Positions 34,261 through 42,333 of a stretch of 64,000 nt of DNA are shown in pieces. The notes beneath the pieces are model-generated. The model was not told the DNA's origin. It saw only the letters and a program-made list of their open reading frames with translations, and made no database searches. How positions within the stretch are numbered: the first letter of the stretch is position 1; each line of letters begins with the position of its first letter. This DNA is from Lichenibacterium ramalinae (lineage in GTDB: Bacteria > Pseudomonadota > Alphaproteobacteria > Rhizobiales > Beijerinckiaceae). The stretch is taken from positions 124,001 through 188,000 of the forward strand of contig NZ_QYBC01000011.1 of assembly GCF_004137085.1 (NCBI RefSeq), in the 5' to 3' direction. The translations under genes were made by a program, and so were the position numbers.

Positions 34261-36018
34261 ATGGGCATGGATTTCACCTCCGACCAGAAGCACTGGCTGG
34301 ACGGCTTCGCCTCCGGCCTCGGCGCCATGCGGTCGATCGGCCGGGCGCCCGCCAGCGCCGCCGCGGCCGAGCCGACCGGGCCCGACGCCGAGCAGCTGAA
34401 GGCCCAGGACCGGCAGGTCGCGGCCGGCAAGAAGTTGGCCGACCAGGAGAAGTGGAAGCGGGCCGAACACCCGTTCGAATCCTACGACAGGCTGAAGGCC
34501 GTCGCGCTCACGGGGGCGCGCCCGAAGCCGGAGGACAATTTCCGCTGGCGCTACCACGGGCTCTTCTACGTGGGCCCGGCGCAGGACAGCTACATGTGCC
34601 GCATGCGCGTACACAACGGCATCCTGAAGCACTGGCAGTTCGCCGCCATCGCCGACCTCGCCGACCGCGACGGCGGCGGCTATTCCCATGTCACGACGCG
34701 CTGCAACCTCCAGGTCCGTGAGATCCAGCCGGAGCGCGGCTCGCATTTCCTCGAAGGGCTCGCCGATGTCGGCATCATCCCGCGCGGGGCGGGTGCCGAC
34801 AACATCCGCAACGTGACGGGCTCCGCCACGGCCGGGATCGACCCCGACGAACTCCTCGACACGCGGCCCCACGCCAAGGATTGGCACCACCACATCCTCA
34901 ACACCCGCGTCATGTACAACCTGCCGCGCAAGTTCAACGTGAGCTTCGACGGCGCCGGCAAGATCGCCACGCTGGAGGACACCAACGACATCGGCTTCCA
35001 GGCCGTGCGGGTGATGGAAGGCGCGCCGATCCCGGCCGGCGTCTACTACCGCCTCGCCATCGGCGGCATCTCGGGCCACAAGGACCTGGCGCGCGACACC
35101 GGCGTGGTGCTGCCGCCCGGCGACTGCATCAGGATCGCCGACGCCATCATCCGGGTGTGGTCGGAGCACGGCGACCGCACCAACCGCAACCATTCCCGCA
35201 TGAAGTACGTGCTGGACGCCTGGGGCTTCGACAAGTTCCTGGCCGCCGTCGAGGAAAAGCTCGGCGACAAGCTCACCCGGCTCGACGCCGCCCATGTGGC
35301 GCCCCGCCCCGCCTACGACCGGCTCGGCCATATCGGCGTCCACCCGCAGCGGCAGGCGGGCCTCAACTACGTCGGCGTCGTGCTGGAGGCGGGCCGCCTG
35401 TCGACCGACCAGATGCGCGCCGTGGCCGAGATCTCGCGCCGCCACGGCGACGGCGACATCCGCCTGACCGTTTGGCAGAACTTCCTCCTGTCGGGCGTGC
35501 GCGACGAGGACGTCGACGCCGTGCGCGCCGCCGTCAGGGCCGTCGGCCTCGACACCGAGGCGTCCACGATCCGCGCCGGCCTCGTGGCCTGCACGGGCTC
35601 CTTCGGCTGCAAGTTCGCCAACGCCGACACCAAGCGCAACGGCAACGAGATCGTGGCCCACATCGAGCCGCGCGTGCCGATGGACCAGCCCGTGAACGTC
35701 CACCTGACGGGGTGCCCGAATTCCTGCGCCCAGCACTACATCGGCGACATCGGGCTCATCGGCGTCAAGGTGCCGATCGGCGACGACGACACCGTGCCGG
35801 GCTACAACATCCACGTAGGCGGCGGCTTCGGCACCGAGGCTTCGATCGCCAAGATGATCTACCCCGACACCAAGGCCGAGGACGCGCCGGCGCGCGTCGA
35901 GGCCCTGCTCAAGGCCTATCTGGCGCACCGCGCCGAGCCGACGGAAAGCTTCCACAGCTTCGCCAACCGCCACGAGGTCGAGGCCCTGAAGAGCCTCGCT
36001 GAAGGGATGCCCGCATGA
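34261..36018 (+). CDS. nirA: NirA-family ferredoxin-type nitrite (or sulfite) reductase
   Basis: 585-residue siroheme and [4Fe-4S] enzyme that performs a six-electron reduction, most likely nitrite to ammonia in assimilation. The cluster/siroheme cysteines are C444-x5-C450 (ACTGSFGC) and C485-x3-C489 (TGCPNSCAQ). Arg/Lys-rich sites that hold siroheme (VTTRCNLQVREI, RTNRNHSRMKY) are present. The first residues hold FTSDQKHWLDGF, also found near the start of the next gene product. The stop overlaps the next start (ATGA), so the flavoprotein is its likely electron donor. A sulfite-reductase role cannot be excluded. The start could also be ATG 34267. Confidence 0.9.
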   Translation: MGMDFTSDQKHWLDGFASGLGAMRSIGRAPASAAAAEPTGPDAEQLKAQDRQVAAGKKLADQEKWKRAEHPFESYDRLKAVALTGARPKPEDNFRWRYHGLFYVGPAQDSYMCRMRVHNGILKHWQFAAIADLADRDGGGYSHVTTRCNLQVREIQPERGSHFLEGLADVGIIPRGAGADNIRNVTGSATAGIDPDELLDTRPHAKDWHHHILNTRVMYNLPRKFNVSFDGAGKIATLEDTNDIGFQAVRVMEGAPIPAGVYYRLAIGGISGHKDLARDTGVVLPPGDCIRIADAIIRVWSEHGDRTNRNHSRMKYVLDAWGFDKFLAAVEEKLGDKLTRLDAAHVAPRPAYDRLGHIGVHPQRQAGLNYVGVVLEAGRLSTDQMRAVAEISRRHGDGDIRLTVWQNFLLSGVRDEDVDAVRAAVRAVGLDTEASTIRAGLVACTGSFGCKFANADTKRNGNEIVAHIEPRVPMDQPVNVHLTGCPNSCAQHYIGDIGLIGVKVPIGDDDTVPGYNIHVGGGFGTEASIAKMIYPDTKAEDAPARVEALLKAYLAHRAEPTESFHSFANRHEVEALKSLAEGMPA

Positions 36019-37643
36019 GCGCCGCGCCGCAGATCACCGTCACGATCCCCGACACCGCCCCGTTCTCGCCCGAGCAGCGCTCCTGGTTGTCGGGCTTCTT
36101 CTCGGCCTCCGTCGCCGCCATGGCGGCCGAGGGGCCGCCGACGGCGTCCAACGATTCCGCCGCCACCACGGTCGACGGGCCGATCCTGGCCACCAACGAC
36201 GAGGCGCCCTGGCACGACCCGTCCATGGAGCCCGACGCCCGCATGGAGATGGCCAAGGACCGGCCGATCGCGCCGCGGCTCATGGCCGCCATGGCGCAGC
36301 AGGATTGCGGGCAATGCGGCTACAATTGCGCCGACTATGCCAACGCCATCTTCCTGCACAACGAGGAGCGGCTGAACCTGTGCGCCCCGGGCGGCAAGGT
36401 CACGGCGCGCCTGCTGAAAGGCCTCGCGGTCGAGCTCAACGACATCAACGGCGACAAGACCGCCGCCGACGTCGGCGCGGCCGAGGGCGGCAAGTCGCGC
36501 GCCGTCGAGAGCGCCCAGGCCGACGTCATCCCAGGCACGTCGCGCGAGGCGCCCGCCACGGCGGTCTTCAAGTCGCGCCGCCGGCTGAACCAGGAAGGCT
36601 CCGCCAAGGACACCTGGCACGTCGAGTTCGATCTGTCGCAGAGCGGCGTCAGCTACGTGGTCGGCGACAGTTTCGGCGTGTTCCCCAAGAACAACCAGGG
36701 CCTCGTCGACCAGATCATCGCCATGCTGGGCGCCTCGCACCTGACCGAGATCGCCGGCAAGACGCTGCGCCAGGTCCTGCGCGAGGACGTGGACCTCGGG
36801 CTGGCGCCCGATTCGCTGTTCGAGCTGTTCTCCTACATCTCGGGCGGCAAGAGCCGCGAGAAGGCGCGCGCCCTCGCCAAGGGCGAGGACCCGGACGGCG
36901 ACGCCGCGCAGCTCGACGTGCTGGCGGTGCTGCACAAATTCCCCAACGTCCGCCCCCATCCGGAAGCCTTCGTCGACGCGCTGTCGCCGCTGCAGCCGCG
37001 CCTCTATTCCATCTCGTCGTCGCCGAACCTGAACCTCGGCGGGCTGTCGCTGACGGTGGATGCCGTCCGCTACCAGATCAACAAGCGCAAGCGCACCGGC
37101 GTCGCCTCGACCTGGCTGGCCGATTCCGTCGAGCCCGGCGAGGCGCTGAAGGTCTACGTCCAGAAGGCGCACAACTTCGCCCTGCCCGACGACAAGGCCA
37201 AACCCGTCATCATGGTGGGGCCCGGCACCGGCGTCGCCCCGTTCCGCGCTTTCCTGCAGGAGCGCAAGGCGTCCCAGGCGCCGGGCCGCAACTGGCTGTT
37301 CTTCGGCCACCAGAAGTCGGCGACGGACTTCTTCTACCGCGAAGAGCTCGAGGAGATGCGCAAGGAGGGTGTGCTGTCCCGCCTGTCGCTCGCCTGGTCG
37401 CGCGACGCCGGCCAGAAGTTCTACGTGCAGGACCGCATGCGCGAGGTCGGCACCGACCTGTGGCGCTGGCTCGAGGACGGCGCCCACGTCTACGTCTGCG
37501 GCGACGCCAAGCGCATGGCCAAGGACGTCGAAGCCGCGCTGGTCGACATCGCCGCCACCGCCGGCAACAAGACCACCGACGAGGCCGTGGCCTTCGTGAG
37601 CCAGCTCAAGAAGGACAAGCGCTTCCAGCTCGACGTCTATTGA
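36015..37643 (+). CDS. NADPH-dependent reductase with [4Fe-4S] domain in place of flavodoxin (CysJ-like)
   Basis: 542 residues, expected to pass electrons from NADPH through FAD and an iron-sulfur cluster to NirA. Order: a short N-terminal motif (FSPEQRSWLSGF, residues 17-28), a low-complexity linker, an Fe-S module with C98-x2-C101-x3-C105 and C123 (DCGQCGYNCADYAN, LCAPGG), then a CysJ/CPR-type FAD domain (PRLYSISSSPN) and an NADPH domain (VGPGTGVAPFRAFLQER, YVCGDAKRMAKDVEAAL). The terminal residues FQLDVY are as in CysJ. No FMN-binding flavodoxin domain is present. It converges on the DadA-like gene with a 7-bp overlap. Confidence 0.88.
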   Translation: MSAAPQITVTIPDTAPFSPEQRSWLSGFFSASVAAMAAEGPPTASNDSAATTVDGPILATNDEAPWHDPSMEPDARMEMAKDRPIAPRLMAAMAQQDCGQCGYNCADYANAIFLHNEERLNLCAPGGKVTARLLKGLAVELNDINGDKTAADVGAAEGGKSRAVESAQADVIPGTSREAPATAVFKSRRRLNQEGSAKDTWHVEFDLSQSGVSYVVGDSFGVFPKNNQGLVDQIIAMLGASHLTEIAGKTLRQVLREDVDLGLAPDSLFELFSYISGGKSREKARALAKGEDPDGDAAQLDVLAVLHKFPNVRPHPEAFVDALSPLQPRLYSISSSPNLNLGGLSLTVDAVRYQINKRKRTGVASTWLADSVEPGEALKVYVQKAHNFALPDDKAKPVIMVGPGTGVAPFRAFLQERKASQAPGRNWLFFGHQKSATDFFYREELEEMRKEGVLSRLSLAWSRDAGQKFYVQDRMREVGTDLWRWLEDGAHVYVCGDAKRMAKDVEAALVDIAATAGNKTTDEAVAFVSQLKKDKRFQLDVY

Positions 37644-38953
37644 CGGGCCGGGGCGGTCCCGGCGCCGGCGGCCTCGGACACGGTGAGGTTATCGGGCCCG
37701 TGCCAGCCGAACCGCTCCATCCGGTAGGGCGCAGGATCGGTGAAGGGCGTCTCGCCGGTCATCATCTCGGCGAGGAGCCGGCCCGACACCGGTCCCAGCG
37801 TCAGGCCGTGGTGCTGGTGGCCGAAATCGAGCCACAGGCCCTGGTGCTTCGGCGCCCGCCCGATCACCGGCAGCATGTCGGGCAGGCAGGGACGCGAGCC
37901 CATCCAGGGCATGTCCTCGAGCGGCTCGGCCAGCGGGAACAGGCCGCGGGCCTTGGGGATGGCCCGCTCCATCTGCACGGGCGTCATCGGGGCCTCGCGG
38001 CGGGCGAATTCCGCACCCGTGGTGAGGCGGATGCCGCGGTCCATCGGCGCCAGGAGATAGCCGCCGTCCGCGTCGAGCACCGGGTGGTTCAGCACGGCGT
38101 TGCCGCGCGCCCGGAAATGCAGGTGGTAGCCGCGCTTGATGCCGAACGGCAGGCGGTAGCCGAGCTTGCGGTAGACGAGGTCCGACCACGGCCCCAGCGC
38201 CACCACGGCATCGCGGGCCTGAAGCCAGCCGTCGCGCGTCTTCACGCGCCATCCCGGCGCCTGCTCCTCGAGCGTGGCGGCATCGCCCTTCATGAAACGG
38301 CCGCCGCGCTGGAGGAAGAGCGCGTTGTAGCGCTCGACCAGCCCGCCGGGGTCGGACACGGCTCCGGGATCCCGGAAATGCAGCGCCCCGATCATGCCGG
38401 CGGCGAGGTGCGGCTCGCGCTCGGCGAGGCCGGCGGCGTCGAGCGTGTCGATCTCGAGCGCGAAGCCGCGCAGCCGCTCGGCATCCCGCAGGCCCTTGTC
38501 GAAGCTGCGCGGCGTCCGGAACCCCTTGATCCAACCGACCTTGCGCATGAGGCCCGTGCTGCCCGAAGCCGCCATCAGGCGCTCGTGCTCGGCGAGCGAG
38601 CGCTCGATGAGGGGGCGGGCCGAGCGGGCGATGCGCTCGACCCCCTTGGGCGAGGAGTTGAACCAGTACCGCACCAGGAAGGGCGCCAGTCCCGGCAGCG
38701 CCGAAGCGTGGTAATGCGCATCCGTCGTGCGGTTGAGGGCGTAGCGCGCCAGCGAGGCGAGGTCGCGCGGGAAGGCGTAGGGGTAGATCGACGACCGCTC
38801 GATCAGCCCGGCATTGCCGTAGCTGGTGCCCATGCCGGCCTTGGGTGCCCGTTCCACGAGCACCACGTCGCGGCCCCGCTCCTGCAGGTGCAGCGCCGCC
38901 GAGACGCCCACGATCCCGGCGCCCAGCACCACGACATCGGCCCTGTCACTCAT
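37637..38953 (-). CDS. FAD-dependent oxidoreductase, D-amino-acid dehydrogenase (DadA) type
   Basis: 438 residues of the DAO family (PF01266). The N-terminal FAD site is VVVLGAGIVGVSAALHLQER and the partner GTSYGNAGLIE follows. The C-terminal block GLWLDFGHQHHGLTLGP is typical of DadA-like membrane-associated dehydrogenases. The substrate is probably a D-amino acid or an N-methylated amino acid; none can be fixed. Divergent from the MFS gene, across a gap that contains a perfect 8-bp dyad. Confidence 0.85.
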   Translation of the reverse strand: MSDRADVVVLGAGIVGVSAALHLQERGRDVVLVERAPKAGMGTSYGNAGLIERSSIYPYAFPRDLASLARYALNRTTDAHYHASALPGLAPFLVRYWFNSSPKGVERIARSARPLIERSLAEHERLMAASGSTGLMRKVGWIKGFRTPRSFDKGLRDAERLRGFALEIDTLDAAGLAEREPHLAAGMIGALHFRDPGAVSDPGGLVERYNALFLQRGGRFMKGDAATLEEQAPGWRVKTRDGWLQARDAVVALGPWSDLVYRKLGYRLPFGIKRGYHLHFRARGNAVLNHPVLDADGGYLLAPMDRGIRLTTGAEFARREAPMTPVQMERAIPKARGLFPLAEPLEDMPWMGSRPCLPDMLPVIGRAPKHQGLWLDFGHQHHGLTLGPVSGRLLAEMMTGETPFTDPAPYRMERFGWHGPDNLTVSEAAGAGTAPARQ

Positions 38954-39094
38954 GCCGCACTCCCGTCCGCGCCGGCCGTGCCCCTGCGGCACCCGCTCCG
39001 CTCCCGACGGCGGCGTCGCCGCCCCCGGCCGGGATGCCGAGCCTATTACAAAGCCCGTGCCGCGTCCCAGCGGTTCCCGGGGCGAGCCTGCGAA

Positions 39095-39114
39095 GGTTAA
39101 AAGCATTTTTAACC
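39095..39114. promoter_or_regulatory. Perfect AT-rich dyad, candidate operator
   Basis: GGTTAAAAGCATTTTTAACC: eight-base arms separated by four bases, an AT-rich island in a GC-rich genome. It lies in the divergent gap between the DadA-like gene (start 38953) and the MFS gene (start 39169), where one regulator could control both. Confidence 0.55.
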
Positions 39115-39168
39115 CCGGGCCCGCCGCCGCCCCTGCAAAGGTCGCGATCCGACGCTAAACCCAGTCCC

Positions 39169-40641
39169 ATGTCCGACAAATCCAAGACCCACCGCCCGCT
39201 GGTCCTGGCCTCCGTCATGGCGGCCATGTTCATGATCGCCATCGAGGCCACGATCGTATCGACGGCCATGCCGCAGATCGCCGGCCAGCTCGGAGACCTC
39301 CACCTCTACGCCTGGGTGTTCTCGGCCTTCCTGCTGACCCAGACCGCCACGACCGTGGTGTTCGGCAAGCTCAGCGACCTTTATGGACGACGCCCCGTGC
39401 TTCTGGTCGGCATCGCCGTGTTCCTGGTGGGGTCGCTGCTCTGCGGCTTCGCCTGGTCCATGCCGTCCCTCATCGTGTTCAGGCTGATCCAGGGCGTCGG
39501 CGCCGGCGCCATCCAGCCCATCGGCATCACGGTGGTGGGCGACCTCTATTCGGCGCACGAGCGCGGCAAGATCCAGGGCTACCTCGCCTCCGTGTGGGGC
39601 ATCTCGTCGGTGCTGGGGCCGCTCGCCGGCGGGCTCATCATCCAGCACATCTCCTGGTCCTGGATCTTCTGGATCAACCTGCCGATCGGCGCCATCGCGG
39701 CAGCCGGCTTCGTGCTGTTCCTGCACGAGGGGGTCGAGCGGCAGGCGCGGTCGGTCGACGTGGCGGGCGCGGCCCTGTTCACGGTGGCGATCGCGTCCCT
39801 GATGATGGCGCTGACCGAGGCCGGCACGTCGGACGCCGCCACGCTGTGGCCAAGCCTCGTCTTCGTCGCCGCCACCGTGCTCTTCGTGCTGCAGGAGCGG
39901 CGGGCCGCCGACCCGATGCTGGATTTCGGGCTCTGGGCGCAGCGCCCCATCCTCACCGCCAATGCCGCGACGCTGCTGTCCGGCATGACCATCATCGGCC
40001 TCACAACCTTTCTGCCGATGTTCGTGCAGGGCGTGATGCGCCAGTCGCCGCTGGTGGCGGGCTTCGCCCTGACCATGATGGTGTTCGGCTGGCCCATCGG
40101 CGCCACGCTGGCGGCGCGCAACTTCGTGCGCTTCGGCCTGCGGCCGACGCTGCTGCTCGGCGCCGTGCTGCTGCCGGTGGGCGCCGTGGCCTTCGTGGTG
40201 CTGGGCGCCACCTCGTCGCCGGTCCTGGCGGGGCTTGGGTCCACCGTGATGGGCTTCGGCATGGGCTTCCTGTCCACGGCCGCCATCGTCATCATCCAGG
40301 ACTCGGTGGCCTGGGCGCAGCGCGGCTCCGCCACCGCCTCCAACATCTTCGCCCGGAACCTCGGCTCGACGCTCGGCGCCACAGTTCTCGGCACGGTGCT
40401 CAACTACGGCCTCGCCCATCCGGCCACCGGCCCTTCGGTGAGCTCCGACCAGCTCCGCCGCCTGCTCGACGCGCCCGACAGCCTCGCCGAGACAGCCGAT
40501 GCCGTGCGGGGCGCCCTCGGCCAGTCGCTGCACGTGACCTTCTGGGGCATCTTCGCCATCGCGGTGCTGACGCTGCTCCTGTCCCTGCTGGTGCCCCGCG
40601 TGGCGCTGACCGAGGGGCCGCGCGAACTCGTCGTCGAATGA
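39169..40641 (+). CDS. MFS exporter, DHA2 (EmrB/QacA) family
   Basis: 490 residues with about 14 membrane segments. Motif A is GKLSDLYGRRPVLL, motif D1 is EATIVSTAMPQIAGQL, and the motif C region is LGPLAGGLI. These place it in the 14-helix drug:H+ antiporter family. It probably exports a small toxic compound or amino-acid derivative. ATG 39169 is about 55 bp after the AT-rich dyad. Confidence 0.9.
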   Translation: MSDKSKTHRPLVLASVMAAMFMIAIEATIVSTAMPQIAGQLGDLHLYAWVFSAFLLTQTATTVVFGKLSDLYGRRPVLLVGIAVFLVGSLLCGFAWSMPSLIVFRLIQGVGAGAIQPIGITVVGDLYSAHERGKIQGYLASVWGISSVLGPLAGGLIIQHISWSWIFWINLPIGAIAAAGFVLFLHEGVERQARSVDVAGAALFTVAIASLMMALTEAGTSDAATLWPSLVFVAATVLFVLQERRAADPMLDFGLWAQRPILTANAATLLSGMTIIGLTTFLPMFVQGVMRQSPLVAGFALTMMVFGWPIGATLAARNFVRFGLRPTLLLGAVLLPVGAVAFVVLGATSSPVLAGLGSTVMGFGMGFLSTAAIVIIQDSVAWAQRGSATASNIFARNLGSTLGATVLGTVLNYGLAHPATGPSVSSDQLRRLLDAPDSLAETADAVRGALGQSLHVTFWGIFAIAVLTLLLSLLVPRVALTEGPRELVVE

Positions 40642-40886
40642 GAGACGGTGAAGGCATGCCCTGGGCTCCGACGTCGCCGCGGCATCCCGCGATGTCGTCG
40701 GCGGGCGTGCCGGCACCGTCGCGCTTCAGCGCCAGACCCTGACGGGGCCCGTCCTCCCGCGCCGGGCCGCCTCGGCCCGGAACGCTTCCGCCCTCGACGC
40801 ATCCGCCCCGGCCCGGCGGCGCCATCCACAGGCCCCGGCGGAAGCCCCGCTTCAACGACGGCCCGGCAGGCCCTATCGTGCCGGGC

Positions 40887-42023
40887 ATGACCAGACCGAT
40901 CCCGCTCCTCCTCGCCTCCACCCTGCTGGCTTCCGCCGCAGCCCTCGCCGCCCCTGCCGCAGCCCTCGCGGCCGACGACGTCCGCATCGCCGTCGCGGTG
41001 CCGCGCACCGGCACGGTGGCGACGGCGGGGGACCAGGTGGTGGCGGGCGCCCGGCAGGCCGCCAAGGCCATCAACGCCGCGGGCGGCGTCGGCGGGCGCC
41101 GCATCGTGCTCGACATCGAGGACGATGCCTGCGACCCCAAGCAGGCCATCTCGGTCGCCAACCGCATCGTCGGCGAGGGCATCACGCTGGTCGACGGCCA
41201 CACCTGCTCGGCGGCCTCCATCGCGGCCTCGCCCATCTACGCCGAAGCCGGAACCGTGATGATGTCGCCGGCCTCCGTCAGCGCCAAGCTGACCGACACC
41301 GCAGCCGCCCGGGGCTGGAGCGACATCTTCCGCGTCTACACCCGCGACGACGTGCAGGGCGAGCTGATGGGCCGCTTCATGGCGGAGCGCTTCAAGGGGA
41401 AGGTCGTGGCCTTCGTCGACGACAAGGGCACCTACGGCAAGGGGCTGGCCGACAGCGTGCGCGCCGCCTTCGAGGCGCATGGCGGCAAGGTGGCGTTCCG
41501 CGAGGGCATCAACCCGGGCGAGAAGGACTATTCGGCCGTGGTGAGCAAGCTCAAGGCCATTGGGGCCGAGGCGGTCTATTACGGCGGCTATCCGCCGGAA
41601 GGCGGGCTCATCCTGCGGCAGGCCGCCGACCAGCACTTCCACCCCGTCTTCGTCACCACCTCGGGCTTCGCCGCGCCCGAGTTCGCCTCCATCGCGGGCG
41701 CAGCGAGCGAGGGGACGATCTTCCCCTTCCCGCCCGACCCGTCGAAGAAGCCCGCAGCCGCGGGGGTGCTCGACGCCTTCAAGGCCGACGGCATCGTGCC
41801 GGACGGCTTCACGCTGTTTTCCTACGCCACGATCCAGGCCCTGGCCGAAGGCGTCAAGCGCGCCGGCGGCACGGACGGCAAGGCCGTGACGGCCGCGCTG
41901 CGCGGCTCCGCCCCGATCGACACCGTGATCGGCCCGCTGCGCTTCGACAAGAAGGGCGATGCCGAGGGCATCGTCTACGAGATCGACGTTTGGAAGGGCG
42001 GCCGCTACGCCCCGATGGACTGA
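40887..42023 (+). CDS. Branched-chain-amino-acid-type ABC substrate-binding protein (solitary)
   Basis: 378 residues: a signal peptide (LLLASTLLASAAALAAPAAA) and a type 1 periplasmic binding fold (VRIAVAVPRTGTVATAGDQV, FVDDKGTYGKGLADSVRAAF, DYSAVVSKLKAIGAEAVYYGG). It resembles LivJ/LivK. No permease or ATPase gene is near, unlike the second family member at 52450. It could use the permease of that cluster or a distant one. Confidence 0.88.
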   Translation: MTRPIPLLLASTLLASAAALAAPAAALAADDVRIAVAVPRTGTVATAGDQVVAGARQAAKAINAAGGVGGRRIVLDIEDDACDPKQAISVANRIVGEGITLVDGHTCSAASIAASPIYAEAGTVMMSPASVSAKLTDTAAARGWSDIFRVYTRDDVQGELMGRFMAERFKGKVVAFVDDKGTYGKGLADSVRAAFEAHGGKVAFREGINPGEKDYSAVVSKLKAIGAEAVYYGGYPPEGGLILRQAADQHFHPVFVTTSGFAAPEFASIAGAASEGTIFPFPPDPSKKPAAAGVLDAFKADGIVPDGFTLFSYATIQALAEGVKRAGGTDGKAVTAALRGSAPIDTVIGPLRFDKKGDAEGIVYEIDVWKGGRYAPMD

Positions 42024-42040
42024 CGGTGCCGTAACGGAAT

Positions 42041-42081
42041 CCGCGAGCCCGACAGCATTGCTTTTCCGTCCGGGCTCGCGG
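42041..42081 (+). terminator. Hairpin after the solitary LivK-type gene
   Basis: CCGCGAGCCCG (42041-42051) and CGGGCTCGCGG (42071-42081) form a perfect 11-bp stem with a 19-nt loop, 18 bp after the stop. No T-run follows, but the loop contains CTTTTCC. Probably a transcript 3' end. Confidence 0.6.
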
Positions 42082-42333
42082 GAGCGTCTTCGGCCCGGCC
42101 GCCTCGCGCCGGGCCGCGACGAGGCTCGCCTGCAGCGCCGGCCGTTCTTCGACCTATTGGGTTCAATTCATCGGTGGCACGGCATCGCAATGGTCCATGC
42201 CCAGGATTTCATCAATTTATCATAAGTTGTCGATGGTTTTTACAATCGCGTAACGTGTTCTTCAGACGTAGGTCGTTAGCCTCGCTGTCGCGAGGGGCCG
42301 CGGCCCCGTCGTCGGAAGCGGGGCGCGATCAGC
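42082..42333. other. Intergenic region upstream of the light/c-di-GMP operon
   Basis: The first part is GC-rich. From about 42150 to 42290 it becomes clearly AT-richer, with runs such as TTTATCATAAG and GGTTTTTACAATCG. This is the likely promoter region of the gene at 42334, but no single -35/-10 pair is convincing. No gene seen. Confidence 0.4.

Noticed and set aside
40887-42023. Solitary LivK as part of the livGFKHM operon
   Set aside because: It lies about 9 kb away with purB and other genes between, and the operon has its own binding protein.
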